This document shows positions 55,300 through 64,000 of a stretch of 64,000 bases of DNA, piece after piece. The translations under genes and the position numbers were made by a program. The first letter of the stretch is position 1, and the number at the start of each line of letters is the position of its first letter. The notes beneath the pieces were generated by a model. The model was not told the DNA's origin. It ran no database searches and saw only the letters and a list, made by a program, of their open reading frames with translations. The stretch comes from Aureobasidium sp. EXF-3400 (taxonomy: Eukaryota; Ascomycota; Dothideomycetes; Dothideales; Saccotheciaceae), in NCBI GenBank assembly GCA_024195585.1, contig SWBL01000002.1, forward strand, positions 310,001 to 374,000. The letters are read 5' to 3'.

Positions 55300-56820
55300 A
55301 TGGCTGCCGCTGCATTCTGGGATGTCTGCGAACTCAAGATGATTGTATTCGATTGCCTTCGTGAGGACAGATGCGACGCAAGCTTGGCAAGTTGCGCACG
55401 CGTACACAGCACGTGGACCGACTCTGCACTAGATGCGCTTTGGTTTGGGTTTCCTGGAATCGAGTGCGACTGGAGAAGAACCAGGGCTATCGCATCGTTA
55501 CCGCGAGATCGTCGTCAGGTTTATGCCTCTCGGATTGACGTGCTTGACCTCACCGACTTCGAGGGTATACTTGCCCATACTATGTTCAACAAACTGGAGT
55601 TTCCGCGGCTGAAAGAAGTCATTCTCACTCACGAAGGAGACAGGGGTCCCACGGACCCTAGAGACCTCCGACTCGCGAAATATCTCCAGCCCTCGCTGCG
55701 TAGTCTGAAGCTGACTGAAAGGAACCACAAGCGTAACGAAGTTGGACCTAAATGGTTGACCACCTCGCTCCTGAGCGATATTGCTCAGAAATGTCCCAAC
55801 CTGGAGGAAGTTTTGTTTTGGATTGAGTCACCGACTATCGAGCCAGCGGATCTTGCACTTCTCTTCCGAAGCATTCGACCTCGGGTTGTAGAACTCGATT
55901 TTACTCTCGACAATGGACTGGGACGACAGATGCTCACTGGCGGAGTGCTCTCTGCTTCATCTCATGGAGGACGTCTGGAAAGGCTTGACTGTCTGGGCGA
56001 GCTGGGTGTCAGTGAGGAGGTTAGAGTTGCTCAATTGCAAAGCTTCCTCAATGTTTCTAGCAAGCCATTTCCGTGTCTCACACGCCTGCACCTACACTTA
56101 CAAGCCGAAGCCGTCCCATTGCTTCCGCGATGCTTTCCTGCTGTCACGTGGCTACGATTGGTGATTTATTCTACCAGTAGAGACGAGCTCGCACTCAAAG
56201 CGCTTGGCAACATGCCTCAGCTACAGTTTCTCGATATTCAAGGAGACGAGGGCCAGGGTGAATTCAGTCTGTCGGCAAGAGCCTTCATTCATCTTGGCTC
56301 TCTCACCCAGCTCAGATCACTGGAGATCGCTACCTCGTTCTTTCCCTGTTGTATGAGCGAGGACAACTCCGAGGAACCCGAGTTCTTCAACCCTCGACAC
56401 AAGTTCACAAGGGCGGATGCATCCACAATGTTCTCTAAGCTCACCGCTTTGGAACATCTTTCTATCTCCATAGGTCCCGGATATCCAGATCACCTATTCG
56501 ATTCGATCTCGGAACATTGTCCCGACCTTAGCTCTATTGAGCTCAGAGGTGAGCTTGATCCGTGGCATTTGATTCAAGCATACGCACCGATACTCGGGAA
56601 TGTTAGACAAATGACACTCGAGGATATCAAAGCCGGTATGTCACCGTCTCAGGTGGCAAGGTTGATCGATAACTTTGCGCCTAAGCTGGAGCAGCTGAGC
56701 TTTAGAGAAGCAGAACCCGACACTGCTCAGATCTACACTGCGTGGGACGAATTTCGAACTACACAGAGATTCTTCAAGGATGCGAATGGCACACGAATCT
56801 ATGTGGAGGATTTCTACTGA
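55300..56820 (+). CDS. F-box/LRR-like protein
   Basis: 506 residues in one exon. The frame is open upstream to 55189, but the ATG at 55300 has better context (CAAACATGGC) and begins an F-box-like segment: MAAAAFWDVCELKMIVFDCL..ASLASCARVHSTWTDSALDALWFG. The rest is a series of irregular leucine-rich units (CPNLEEVLFW, LERLDCLGELG, LQFLDIQGDE, LTQLRSLEIATSFF, LTALEHLSISIG, CPDLSSIELRGEL), as in fungal F-box/LRR proteins. These usually act as substrate receptors of SCF ubiquitin ligases; the substrate is unknown. The F-box is divergent, so Skp1 binding needs testing. Confidence 0.78.
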   Translation: MAAAAFWDVCELKMIVFDCLREDRCDASLASCARVHSTWTDSALDALWFGFPGIECDWRRTRAIASLPRDRRQVYASRIDVLDLTDFEGILAHTMFNKLEFPRLKEVILTHEGDRGPTDPRDLRLAKYLQPSLRSLKLTERNHKRNEVGPKWLTTSLLSDIAQKCPNLEEVLFWIESPTIEPADLALLFRSIRPRVVELDFTLDNGLGRQMLTGGVLSASSHGGRLERLDCLGELGVSEEVRVAQLQSFLNVSSKPFPCLTRLHLHLQAEAVPLLPRCFPAVTWLRLVIYSTSRDELALKALGNMPQLQFLDIQGDEGQGEFSLSARAFIHLGSLTQLRSLEIATSFFPCCMSEDNSEEPEFFNPRHKFTRADASTMFSKLTALEHLSISIGPGYPDHLFDSISEHCPDLSSIELRGELDPWHLIQAYAPILGNVRQMTLEDIKAGMSPSQVARLIDNFAPKLEQLSFREAEPDTAQIYTAWDEFRTTQRFFKDANGTRIYVEDFY

Positions 56821-57168
56821 GCTTCTCAGCCTCGCTTGTCTTGTGTCGTAAATTTCGATACGCTACCTCTTGTATCTCTCATAAGGATACAGAGTCAAAG
56901 ACAAGGCGACAAAGGGAAATTTTTCGTGATGTTACATCTTATCTGTAAAGTCTTAGAGGAGCACGTAAGAATTCTTTCCGTTCGATAGATCACATATTGG
57001 AAAACTATATGACAAAGGGGTGATGTATGAACCCTTCGAAAAGTTGTGTAAAATATATTGCGAGGCTCACAGGCTGCTGCCTAATCTGGAAAAATGTCGC
57101 TGATAAGATAAAGCGCTTCCTCCTTATAATCTGGACGACTCCATTTTCTCCCAGCATCGTCTTCAGCC
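56821..57168. promoter_or_regulatory. Promoter region of the DHA2 transporter
   Basis: A 348-nt gap between same-strand genes. It is AT-rich near 56990-57060 and has no clear gene. Confidence 0.4.
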
Positions 57169-58809
57169 ATGTCAACCGACATCACCGCCGAGCATCGAAT
57201 ATCTACCTCCGGCCAGGATCAGCCAACAAGGCCATTGGAGCCTCTGGAGATCGTCGACGATGCGCCTCCCAATCAGGATCAAGCCGCAGAAGATGAATCT
57301 CAATACCCACAAGGATTGACAAAGCTCCTCATCATCGCCTCAGTCACATTAGCCTACGTCCTCACAAGCATGGACTCTACCATTGTCTCAGTGGTGGTGC
57401 CATCTTTAACAGACGAATTCCACACTACCCGCGACATTGGCTGGTATTCTGCAGCCTATCGTCTCTGCGTCTGCAGTTTCCAATTCATGTTTGGAAAATT
57501 GTACAAGATTCTTCCAGCCAAGAACATCTTTCTGAGCAGCGTTGTGCTATTCATGGTTGGCTCTGTGGTTTGCGCCACTGCAAAGACTAGTGCGGCTTTT
57601 GTAGTGGGAAGAGCTATTTGTGGGTTCGCTGCTTCGGCGATTATGGCAGGAGGGCTTGCGCTTTTGGTCTTGTGTATTCCTATGCGGAAAAGACCACTGT
57701 ATACTGGAATTGTTGGTGCGGCTTCCGGTGTTTCGGGGATTGCCTCTCCAATGCTTGGGGGTGCGATTGTGGATGGAATTGGTTGGAGGTGGTGTTTTTG
57801 GATCACGTTGCCACTCGCTGGTGTCACTTTACTGGCTCTCTTCTTTTGCCTGCCTAAGGGTAAGGCTAGGGAGAGTCTTACGTGGAATCAAAATCTCTCG
57901 GAGCTGGATCCTATTGGAACTGTCTGCTTTGTCGCTTCCCTCACCTGCCTTTTTCTCGCCTTTAGCTGGGCGGGCTCGAAGTATGCCTGGAACTCGCCAG
58001 TCATCATCGGTCTTCTGGTTACCTTTGGAAGTCTTCTGGTCCTTTTCGGTCTGGACCAGTGGAAAAAAGGAGAGACTGCCACCCTACCACCGCGGATCTT
58101 GTGCAATCGCACCGTCCTATCTGGTTTTATCTTCACCTTGTTCACCAACTCAGCCACGATGGTGATTCTGTACTACCTGCCCACTTACTTCCAGATCGTC
58201 CGCGGCAGCACTGCAGCGCAAAGCGGCTACTACCAGATTCCTGCAATAGCAGGTGATATGATCGGCGTCACCTTACAGTCCACAGGCGTCACATTGATAG
58301 GATATTACACGCCTTTTATGTGGGCAGGAACCATTCTCATGCCTCTGCTAGCTGGACTGTTGACAACCATCAAAGTACGCACTGCGCTTGTTGATGTCCT
58401 GGTCATGACTGGATTCTTTGGCTTTGCAGGTGGAATTGGCTTTCTGTCCCCTCAATCTGCTGTTCAAATGGCACTTCCCAAAGCAGACGCTAGCATAGGT
58501 CTGTCCATCATTTTGTTTGCTGAGCAATTCGGCGCTGCGCTGTTTGTCTCTGCGGCACAGAATGTGTTCCAAAATCGGCTCAAGGGCAATTTACAGATGG
58601 CGGTGCCGTCGATGAATGCTACGAGTTTCGAGAGTGTGGGACTGAATGACCTGAGGACATTGATTGCGCCAGGCGATATGGGGAGTGTATTAAAGGCGGT
58701 GGATAAGAGCGTGGCGCAGACTTGGTATATGGCGGTTGGGCTTTCTTGTTTGACGGTCGTTGGGAGTGCTACGATGGATTGGAGGAGTGTCAAGGAGATG
58801 CAGCACTGA
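57169..58809 (+). CDS. MFS drug:H+ antiporter, DHA2 (14-TM) type
   Basis: 546 residues in one exon. An acidic cytosolic N-terminus (about 50 residues) precedes about 14 membrane helices. TM1 ends in the family motif LTSMDSTIVSVVVPSLTDEF, then DIGWYSAAYRLCVCSFQFMFGKLYK; motif C-like GAASGVSGIASPMLGGAIVDG in TM5 is the antiporter signature, followed by WRWCFWITLPLAG. Later segments (YYLPTYFQIVRGSTAAQSGY, LSIILFAEQFGAALFVSAAQNVFQNRL) match fungal DHA2 toxin/azole efflux pumps. No biosynthetic cluster is next to it, so a general export role is more likely than dedicated metabolite export. Substrate unknown. Confidence 0.92.
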   Translation: MSTDITAEHRISTSGQDQPTRPLEPLEIVDDAPPNQDQAAEDESQYPQGLTKLLIIASVTLAYVLTSMDSTIVSVVVPSLTDEFHTTRDIGWYSAAYRLCVCSFQFMFGKLYKILPAKNIFLSSVVLFMVGSVVCATAKTSAAFVVGRAICGFAASAIMAGGLALLVLCIPMRKRPLYTGIVGAASGVSGIASPMLGGAIVDGIGWRWCFWITLPLAGVTLLALFFCLPKGKARESLTWNQNLSELDPIGTVCFVASLTCLFLAFSWAGSKYAWNSPVIIGLLVTFGSLLVLFGLDQWKKGETATLPPRILCNRTVLSGFIFTLFTNSATMVILYYLPTYFQIVRGSTAAQSGYYQIPAIAGDMIGVTLQSTGVTLIGYYTPFMWAGTILMPLLAGLLTTIKVRTALVDVLVMTGFFGFAGGIGFLSPQSAVQMALPKADASIGLSIILFAEQFGAALFVSAAQNVFQNRLKGNLQMAVPSMNATSFESVGLNDLRTLIAPGDMGSVLKAVDKSVAQTWYMAVGLSCLTVVGSATMDWRSVKEMQH

Positions 58810-59709
58810 TGCAGAAGTCTCATAGATCAACCTTGGACAGAATTTGAACACAGTGTTCAGTCTGATCGTAGTTGTGACTGCCAAATTTTGACGGAGTCCG
58901 ATTTTACCGCAAACCAAGAAGTGTATCCATTTTCTACTTGTCTATCGACGAAGAACAATGCCTGTGAACGATGTGTCCAGGGGAGTGTTTGTTCGACTTT
59001 GGCTTGGTATTTGTCGCGTGACGATCATTACTCTGGCAAATCTTGATCCTTGAGAAATTTTCTTCATGTGTCTTTCAGCCATTCCACAGTCTGAGCATGA
59101 TGTTGACGTTTTCGAGGACGGCAAAGTGATAGAAGGAAGCATGTCGGTGGGATAGCAAGGTCAAGGTCGTCGGCGGTTTGCGGCTTGGCACATCACACCA
59201 CAAAATCACGCACGGTCCACAAATCACGCCGTTCATGCCCTCCTGTCACCTCACTCATCACGCTGTCTGATCCTTCCGACTTTTTCTACCTATTTTCCGC
59301 ATGCCGTATTGACAATCCGTAGTTCGCAGGCCGCAGCTTTCCGAGATCCCCAGATCTGGAGCTGTCAAATCCTCTCGCTTGGTAATGTCAGGGAAGCGAT
59401 CGGATTGAGTCTGTCTCCTGTCATCTGCTGATCTGGTGATACCTGTCAAACGAACGTGGTAAACCGGATGCCTGAGTGAACCACTACTGTGTATCCCGAT
59501 ACCATGTGCCATTGGCAAATCATAGCATCTACAACACCATCCTTCTATAAGTATACCACATTTCTATTCTTGTGCAACCTTTTTCTCTTCCATCATCACA
59601 TCATTACACAATCTCCTCTCCACCAAACAATTACAATCTCCACTCTTCGATCTCTGATCAACACCACCATCTCCACTCTCCAACATCAAAACCTCCACAA
59701 CAATCGACA
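58810..59709. other. Intergenic region and promoter of small spliced gene
   Basis: 0.9 kb. The right third is a C/A/T-rich leader with CTATAAGTATACC near 59547 as a likely TATA element. I see no gene. Confidence 0.5.
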
Positions 59710-60009
59710 ATGGCATTCAGACCAACCCAAACCCGCACCTTCTTCCGCACATTGAGAAACCTGATCCGCGAAGAACATCCTTTCGCTCGCAACACCTCCA
59801 CTCTACTTCCACACGCTCATGACAATTTCGTCCTTTTGCGACGCACTTTCCGCACTGCAGCTACTTTTATACCTTTCTATGTGTAAGTCATCTTTTCGCC
59901 CGTCTCTTCTTCGTCCATCTCTAGATGTAAATACTGATCATGCATCCACAGTACTGTTCTAGGCTGGCCCTGGATGGCAGCATCCATACTCAAGAAAACT
60001 GGCATTTGA
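59710..60009 (+). CDS. Small spliced protein, possibly mitochondrial
   Basis: Exon 1 is 59710..59882 and exon 2 is 59952..60009; the 69-nt intron starts GTAAGT and ends ATCCACAG. They total 231 nt, giving 76 residues. The start has good context (CGACAATGGC) after a long leader rich in CATCAC/CTCC. The N-terminus is basic and hydroxylated (MAFRPTQTRTFFRTLRNLIR), like a mitochondrial presequence. The end is a hydrophobic segment crossing the splice site (TAATFIPFYV, then TVLGWPWMAASIL), perhaps one membrane helix. The stop is TGA followed by CTC, and the same frame stays open for 57 more codons to 60183, so a read-through form of 134 residues is possible. Family not recognised. Confidence 0.6.
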
Positions 60010-60183
60010 CTCTTGATGCCTGTTTATGTTCTTGTTGATGGCATGGGCCCGTCAGATAGAAGGTCCTTTGCTGTGGGGGATACACAGCCTAGTGATCTTC
60101 TGAAAGTTACTGCTTCGGTGGCTTTTGAAGAGTATATTGCTAAGAGTGAGGATGGGCATGTGAGGATTGTGGAGGATGTTTGA
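60010..60183 (+). other. In-frame open extension after TGA-C stop
   Basis: These 57 codons plus stop continue the frame of the small gene ending at 60009. The translation (LLMPVYVLVDGMGPSDRRSF onward, ending HVRIVEDV) looks like ordinary soluble protein. It also contains its own ATG three codons in (60016). It could be a read-through extension, a separate small ORF, or the disabled 3' end of a once longer gene. Confidence 0.35.
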
Positions 60184-60498
60184 AGCTTCTGCATCGGTTG
60201 ATTTTCTTTTGTTGCCGGTAGCATGGGTTCTGGCGTTTTCAATGTTCGGGTTTGGTCTCTTGATCTTTTGAAGGATCTCTGTTTCTTGTCAGCTATTTCT
60301 TTCGATCTTATCTTGTCAATACATGAATCTGAAAACATGGTTGCTTGCACTTTAAAGTCTTCGTATCGTACACTATTTTGTGAACTGGGGGTCCGACAAG
60401 TATTCATCACTGATTCCACTTATGCGGATCAAAGATTGACACTTAAAATTACATCCAGACGACTACGGGTTGCATTGTATACTCTCAGAGATAACACA
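60184..60498. other. Convergent intergenic region
   Basis: 315 nt between the small spliced gene (with its extension) and the convergent PQ-loop gene. It is AT-rich with no gene. Confidence 0.5.
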
Positions 60499-61464
60499 TT
60501 AGTTGCCACCACGGGAAGCCTCCAGCAAAGGGTCCGTCTCGGTAGGTTCTTGCTCCTCAACAGTCTCCGCCTTCTTCTCCTTCTGATAGAACACAATAGC
60601 CATGGCCAGCAAAGCTCCCTGCAAAACACCAGTAACACAGTACACAAACCAGGTACTCCAACCCTCCCATCCAACTCTCAACCACAGACTAAACGCAAAC
60701 ACAAACGCTCCAGGGACTTGAATGCACATACTCGCAATGCTGAGCGAGAGCACTTGCTTGGCTTTCCAAGTGGTGTAGAGTTGAGGAATATATTGAATCG
60801 AAGAGAGAATTGCAGCCAGAATGCCGAGGAAGTTTGCCCAGCTGAGCAGGTGAGAGGGTAGGCGGTAGAGGAACACTGTTGAGATGGTTCCGACGGTGAG
60901 AAGGGAGACAAAAGATGCCACACCAACGATAACAGCATCTCGCTTGCGGGGTGTGTCCGGAGAGAGATACTCCGGAGGTGGGTTTGCAAACGCATCTCTG
61001 GGAAAGAAGACTAGGAAGAGCACCATACTGTGTTTCACCCATCAGTACCTTGCAGAGCATAGAATAGATAAGGTATCTCTCACATAGTCATGAAACAAAC
61101 CCATTGCACACCAATCTGCACAACACCCAACAGCGCAGCACCACAAGCCGCGCCAGAAATCTCGCGACAGCAAGCCATGTCATGCTGACTGGTCGGTAAA
61201 ACCAAGATATTCGCAAGCGCAGAAATCGACGATATCGTGCCCAGCAGAACCCACCAGGGCGAGAGACCGGCGGAGGTACCATGACGGATGATTTTCACAT
61301 GTTGAGGGATGTAAGAGATGAGAATACCAAGCACGAGTTGTCTGGTCACAAAGAATATCAGAACCTTGATGGATGGTGTGTTGGTGCGGAGATAATTACA
61401 CGGAGAGAGCGAGGACCCAGCCATTCGGCGAGGCGAGATGTTCGCAGTATGGGTCGGCCGTCAT
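60499..61464 (-). CDS. PQ-loop repeat membrane protein
   Basis: Three exons: 61464..61400, 61341..61084 and 61027..60499; introns are 58 and 56 nt, starting GTAATT and GTGAGA. They total 852 nt, giving 283 residues. Two PQ-loop repeats are visible: LGILISYIPQHVKIIRHGTS and ILSSIQYIPQLYTTWKAKQV, each with the Pro-Gln pair, separated by helices and a long variable loop. About seven membrane helices are present, and the C-terminus is acidic (EEQEPTETDPLLEASRG) with a dileucine-like LL. Family members include SWEET sugar carriers, cystinosin, Ypq cationic amino-acid exporters and MPDU1. The acidic dileucine-type tail suggests vacuolar or endosomal sorting. Substrate unknown. Confidence 0.82.
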
Positions 61465-61810
61465 GGCGGAGAGAATGTGCGCTGGTAGCTGAGGAGGTCC
61501 TGAGAATTTTAGATGAATTTGAAGGTCGAAGGCAATAAGACAAGTTGATGTGTGATGAAGATGGTCATGCGTGATGCGAGAGGACGTGGTCGATGTCACG
61601 GTCCGAGAGCAAGATGACGCGACGCGACAAAAGACCCTGGATTTATACCACAGAAAATGGTGTTTGTTTTCATGAGAATGCTCAAATATATACATGAATC
61701 TCTAAACCATAATGTAAAATGCTCGTGCTGCGAAACATGCTCTGCTAACAAGACAGAAAACGAAAATCAGTGGTATCATAGCAAACATAAAATGCTGGTC
61801 GTCAGCACAC
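61465..61810. other. Intergenic region upstream of PQ-loop gene
   Basis: 346 nt between the MLH1 stop and the PQ-loop start, both on the minus strand. It should hold the PQ-loop promoter and the MLH1 3' end. No gene is seen. Confidence 0.45.
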
Positions 61811-64000
61811 TCAACATCTCTCAAACACACGGTACAGTCCTTTCAGATCTGCCACTTCGACGACTGCTTTTCTCAGACTCTTCGTTGCGACCAGCCTGGT
61901 ACGGAAGGCAGGGAACATGGTATTCTCGATAGACCTTTCGAGCTGGATGCGACGTTTGTTAGCTTCTTCCTGTGCTCCTTGAGATGCCGTTGCAGTCACT
62001 GATGCCACTGGTAGAGCCTCCGGGGAATAGAACGATGCCAGTTCACGCAGGAAGCTGTCAAAGCAATCTTTCTCTTCGTCCCAGTTGACATGAGGGCCCA
62101 GACGTAGCAGAAAGGTTGGAAGCTTGGCTAAACAGGGCATGTATCCCTTGAGCATGAGGGGAATACTAAGCAGCTCGCCGTCCTCAGAGATGTCGAGAGC
62201 AAAGTACTCATTGAGCATACCTCGGCTTTGCACCAGCTGATCCAGAGTCACTTGCACAACCTCATTCCAGTCCAGTTCTTGGTCGTCGATGGGTGTTCGC
62301 GAGCGCTCATACTCTGCTCCTATGCGTAAGAGATCTGCGACGCTCAAAGGCTCCTTGAACTTGATGGTTCCGAAGTTGCTGAAGTCTGAGAGACCAATCT
62401 GGTAGAAGAACTCGGCGCTGATCATGCCATAATCAACCAGAAATAGTTTGACTCCTGACTGGATTGCTGCAATCCTCTTGGAAGTGTCTACAATGCCCAC
62501 GAAGGTAAGGTTCCTGAAGGTGTCGTCCAGAGTCGTGTGGACTTCGTCTCGAACGGCAGTACGGAGGTCTTTGATCGATGTGAGTCGGATTGTAGTTTGT
62601 TCCTTCTCGACGAACTCGTACTCCGCTTCTTCGGTGGGGCCTTCGTGTCCTTCCGCTCTGCTTCCTTTGCTCGGCGAAGAAGACAAGGTCGGAGCAAGCA
62701 TGGAGGTGATTTTACGAATACGTGAGTCGGTCCTGACGAGATTGTTCTCGTACGGCTTTGATGCTGTTCTTGAAGTTGTGGACGCAACAGAGCCTGTGCT
62801 GTCCTGGTGCTGGAGCAATGGAGTAGAGAACGACAACTCGTGCTGAACCGGAGCTGATGGTGTCAGCGGTGTTGTTGTCTTCTTTGGGCCTAACAACGAC
62901 TGTGTCATGAACGTCCGGCTCGTGTCGACGGAGCCCAGTCTGGTGACGATCTCGTCGCGAATGATTTCAATTATTTCGTCCTCGTTCAAGAATCCGACCT
63001 CACGCTTGGTGGGATGAACGTTGACATCTACCCTGGCAGGATCGATGTCGAGACTCAGATAGACGAATGGCTTTGCTCCTTTTGGCAGGAACGTTGTGTA
63101 AGCCGCTTCGATAGCTTTGCGTATTGCTGTCGATTCGACTGAGCGGTGATTGATGAACAGCAAGAAAGTAGATTTCTTGGCCGAGTAATTGGCACTGCTG
63201 ATCAGACCTTCTGCTTTGAACCCCCAGCGATCATTGGCGACCTCAAAGGATATCAGATCATTTGCCACTGCACTGTTGAACACGGTACGGATGCGGTCGA
63301 CCATGCTAAGGTGACTTTGCACATTGAGACTTGTTCCAGCCTCGCCATGTTTCTTGCAGGAGAATGCAACACCTTTGCAGTGGACAGAGTATTTGCCAAT
63401 GATGTCAAGTATCTTGGCGTACTCTTCGCTGCTGGACCGGAATGCTCGTCTACGAGTCGGCACGTTGTAGAACAGATCTTCAACCTGTAAAAGGTCAGCA
63501 TGGTCAACATATTGATGTCTATACGTCCACTTACAGTGATCTGAGTTCCTTGCTTGCCAGCACAAGCCTTGGGGTCTGCAGATTGTCCAGGCTTTAGTGG
63601 TGTGAGGTTCTCATTTGTGTAGTAGCCTTTCCACGCGCAACTTGATTCTTGGGTTTTTGTTGTGACTGTTAGATGCGCGATATGGCTGATACTTGCAAGG
63701 GCCTCGCCACGAAATCCATAGGTGCCAATCGAAGTGAGATCTTCGAATTCCTTGATCTTCGAGGTCGTATGTCGTTGACACAACAGAGGCAAGTCGGCTT
63801 TCTGTATTGTGGTCAGTATAGATGCATTCGTCAAGACAATGCTCTGCCATGCTTACGTTGATGCCGTGCCCGTTGTCGCTAATCTGCAGCAGTTTCAGTC
63901 CTCCATCCTTGACCAAGATTTCGAGCATAGTCGCTCCAGCATCAACAGCATTTTCGATGAGCTCTTTCAATGCATTCCAGGGCGAGACAATGATTTCTCC
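61811..64000 (-). CDS. MLH1: DNA mismatch repair protein MLH1, 5' end outside the window
   Basis: Three exons are visible: >64000..63857, 63801..63535 and 63484..61811; introns are 55 and 50 nt, starting GTAAGC and GTAAGT. Visible coding is 2085 nt, 694 codons plus stop; only a short N-terminal piece is missing at the edge. GHKL ATPase motifs are present: [21 protein letters not shown] and [13 protein letters not shown], then [11 protein letters not shown] and the transducer-like [14 protein letters not shown] variable Ser/Thr-rich linker leads to the C-terminal PMS1-binding domain, which ends in the diagnostic FERC. MLH1 pairs with PMS1, MLH3 or MLH2 in mismatch repair and meiotic crossing-over. 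Intact as far as seen. Confidence 0.96.

Noticed and set aside
57169..58809. DHA2 transporter as part of a secondary-metabolite cluster
   Set aside because: No polyketide synthase, peptide synthetase, terpene synthase or tailoring enzymes lie next to it; neighbours are an F-box protein and a small unknown.

Overview
The window looks like a nuclear chromosome segment of a filamentous ascomycete (Pezizomycotina). Introns are short (about 47-100 nt) with GT..AG ends and CTAAC/CTGAC-like branch sites. Two nuclear tRNA genes are present, one of them intron-containing. The gene set is typical of this group: a MAO-N-type monoamine oxidase, a PTH11-like rhodopsin-domain receptor, an unspecific peroxygenase, Zn2Cys6 regulation, a PAS hybrid histidine kinase and a DHA2 MFS transporter. 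I cannot fix the class; Dothideomycetes or Eurotiomycetes are possible. I rebuilt every multi-exon model by hand. Each complete model sums to a multiple of three, which supports the splice sites but is not transcript evidence.

Layout. 0.6-5.1 kb: an unrecognised 502-aa protein, a protein resembling only the N-terminal domain of tRNA endonuclease subunit Sen34, a small unlisted membrane-anchored protein, and Elongator subunit Elp4. 6.1-8.8 kb: a secreted heme-thiolate peroxygenase and a GH43 glycosidase reduced to a relic by internal deletion. 9.0-24.5 kb: mostly housekeeping genes, namely a ModF/YDR061W-like ABC ATPase, an SNG1-like membrane protein, ESCRT-III CHMP7, a rhodopsin-domain membrane protein, URB1/Npa1 for ribosome biogenesis, and protein phosphatase 4 catalytic subunit. 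24.5-32.1 kb is gene-poor, with weak small candidates and tRNA-Gln(CTG). 35.1-40.7 kb is a compact amine-utilisation unit: an APC-family permease divergent from a MAO-N-type amine oxidase, then a convergent Zn2Cys6 factor. 41-47.4 kb holds a MYND protein, tRNA-Leu(TAG), a small possible secreted precursor and hypothetical membrane proteins. 48.1-64 kb holds a large hybrid histidine kinase, a PPxY-rich candidate ubiquitin-ligase adaptor, an F-box/LRR-like protein, a DHA2 transporter, a small spliced protein whose stop is followed by 57 more open codons, a PQ-loop protein, and MLH1 running off the right edge.

How genes may work together. The permease, oxidase and regulator at 35-41 kb make sense as uptake, oxidation and control of amines as nitrogen source. 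The shared promoter carries several GATA-factor sites, including a head-to-head pair. The rest is a usual mix of unrelated housekeeping and accessory genes. The strongest items for follow-up are the amine unit, the TGA-C read-through candidate at 60.0 kb, the GH43 deletion relic, the PPxY protein, the Sen34-like fragment and two RS-rich single-pass membrane proteins of similar design.
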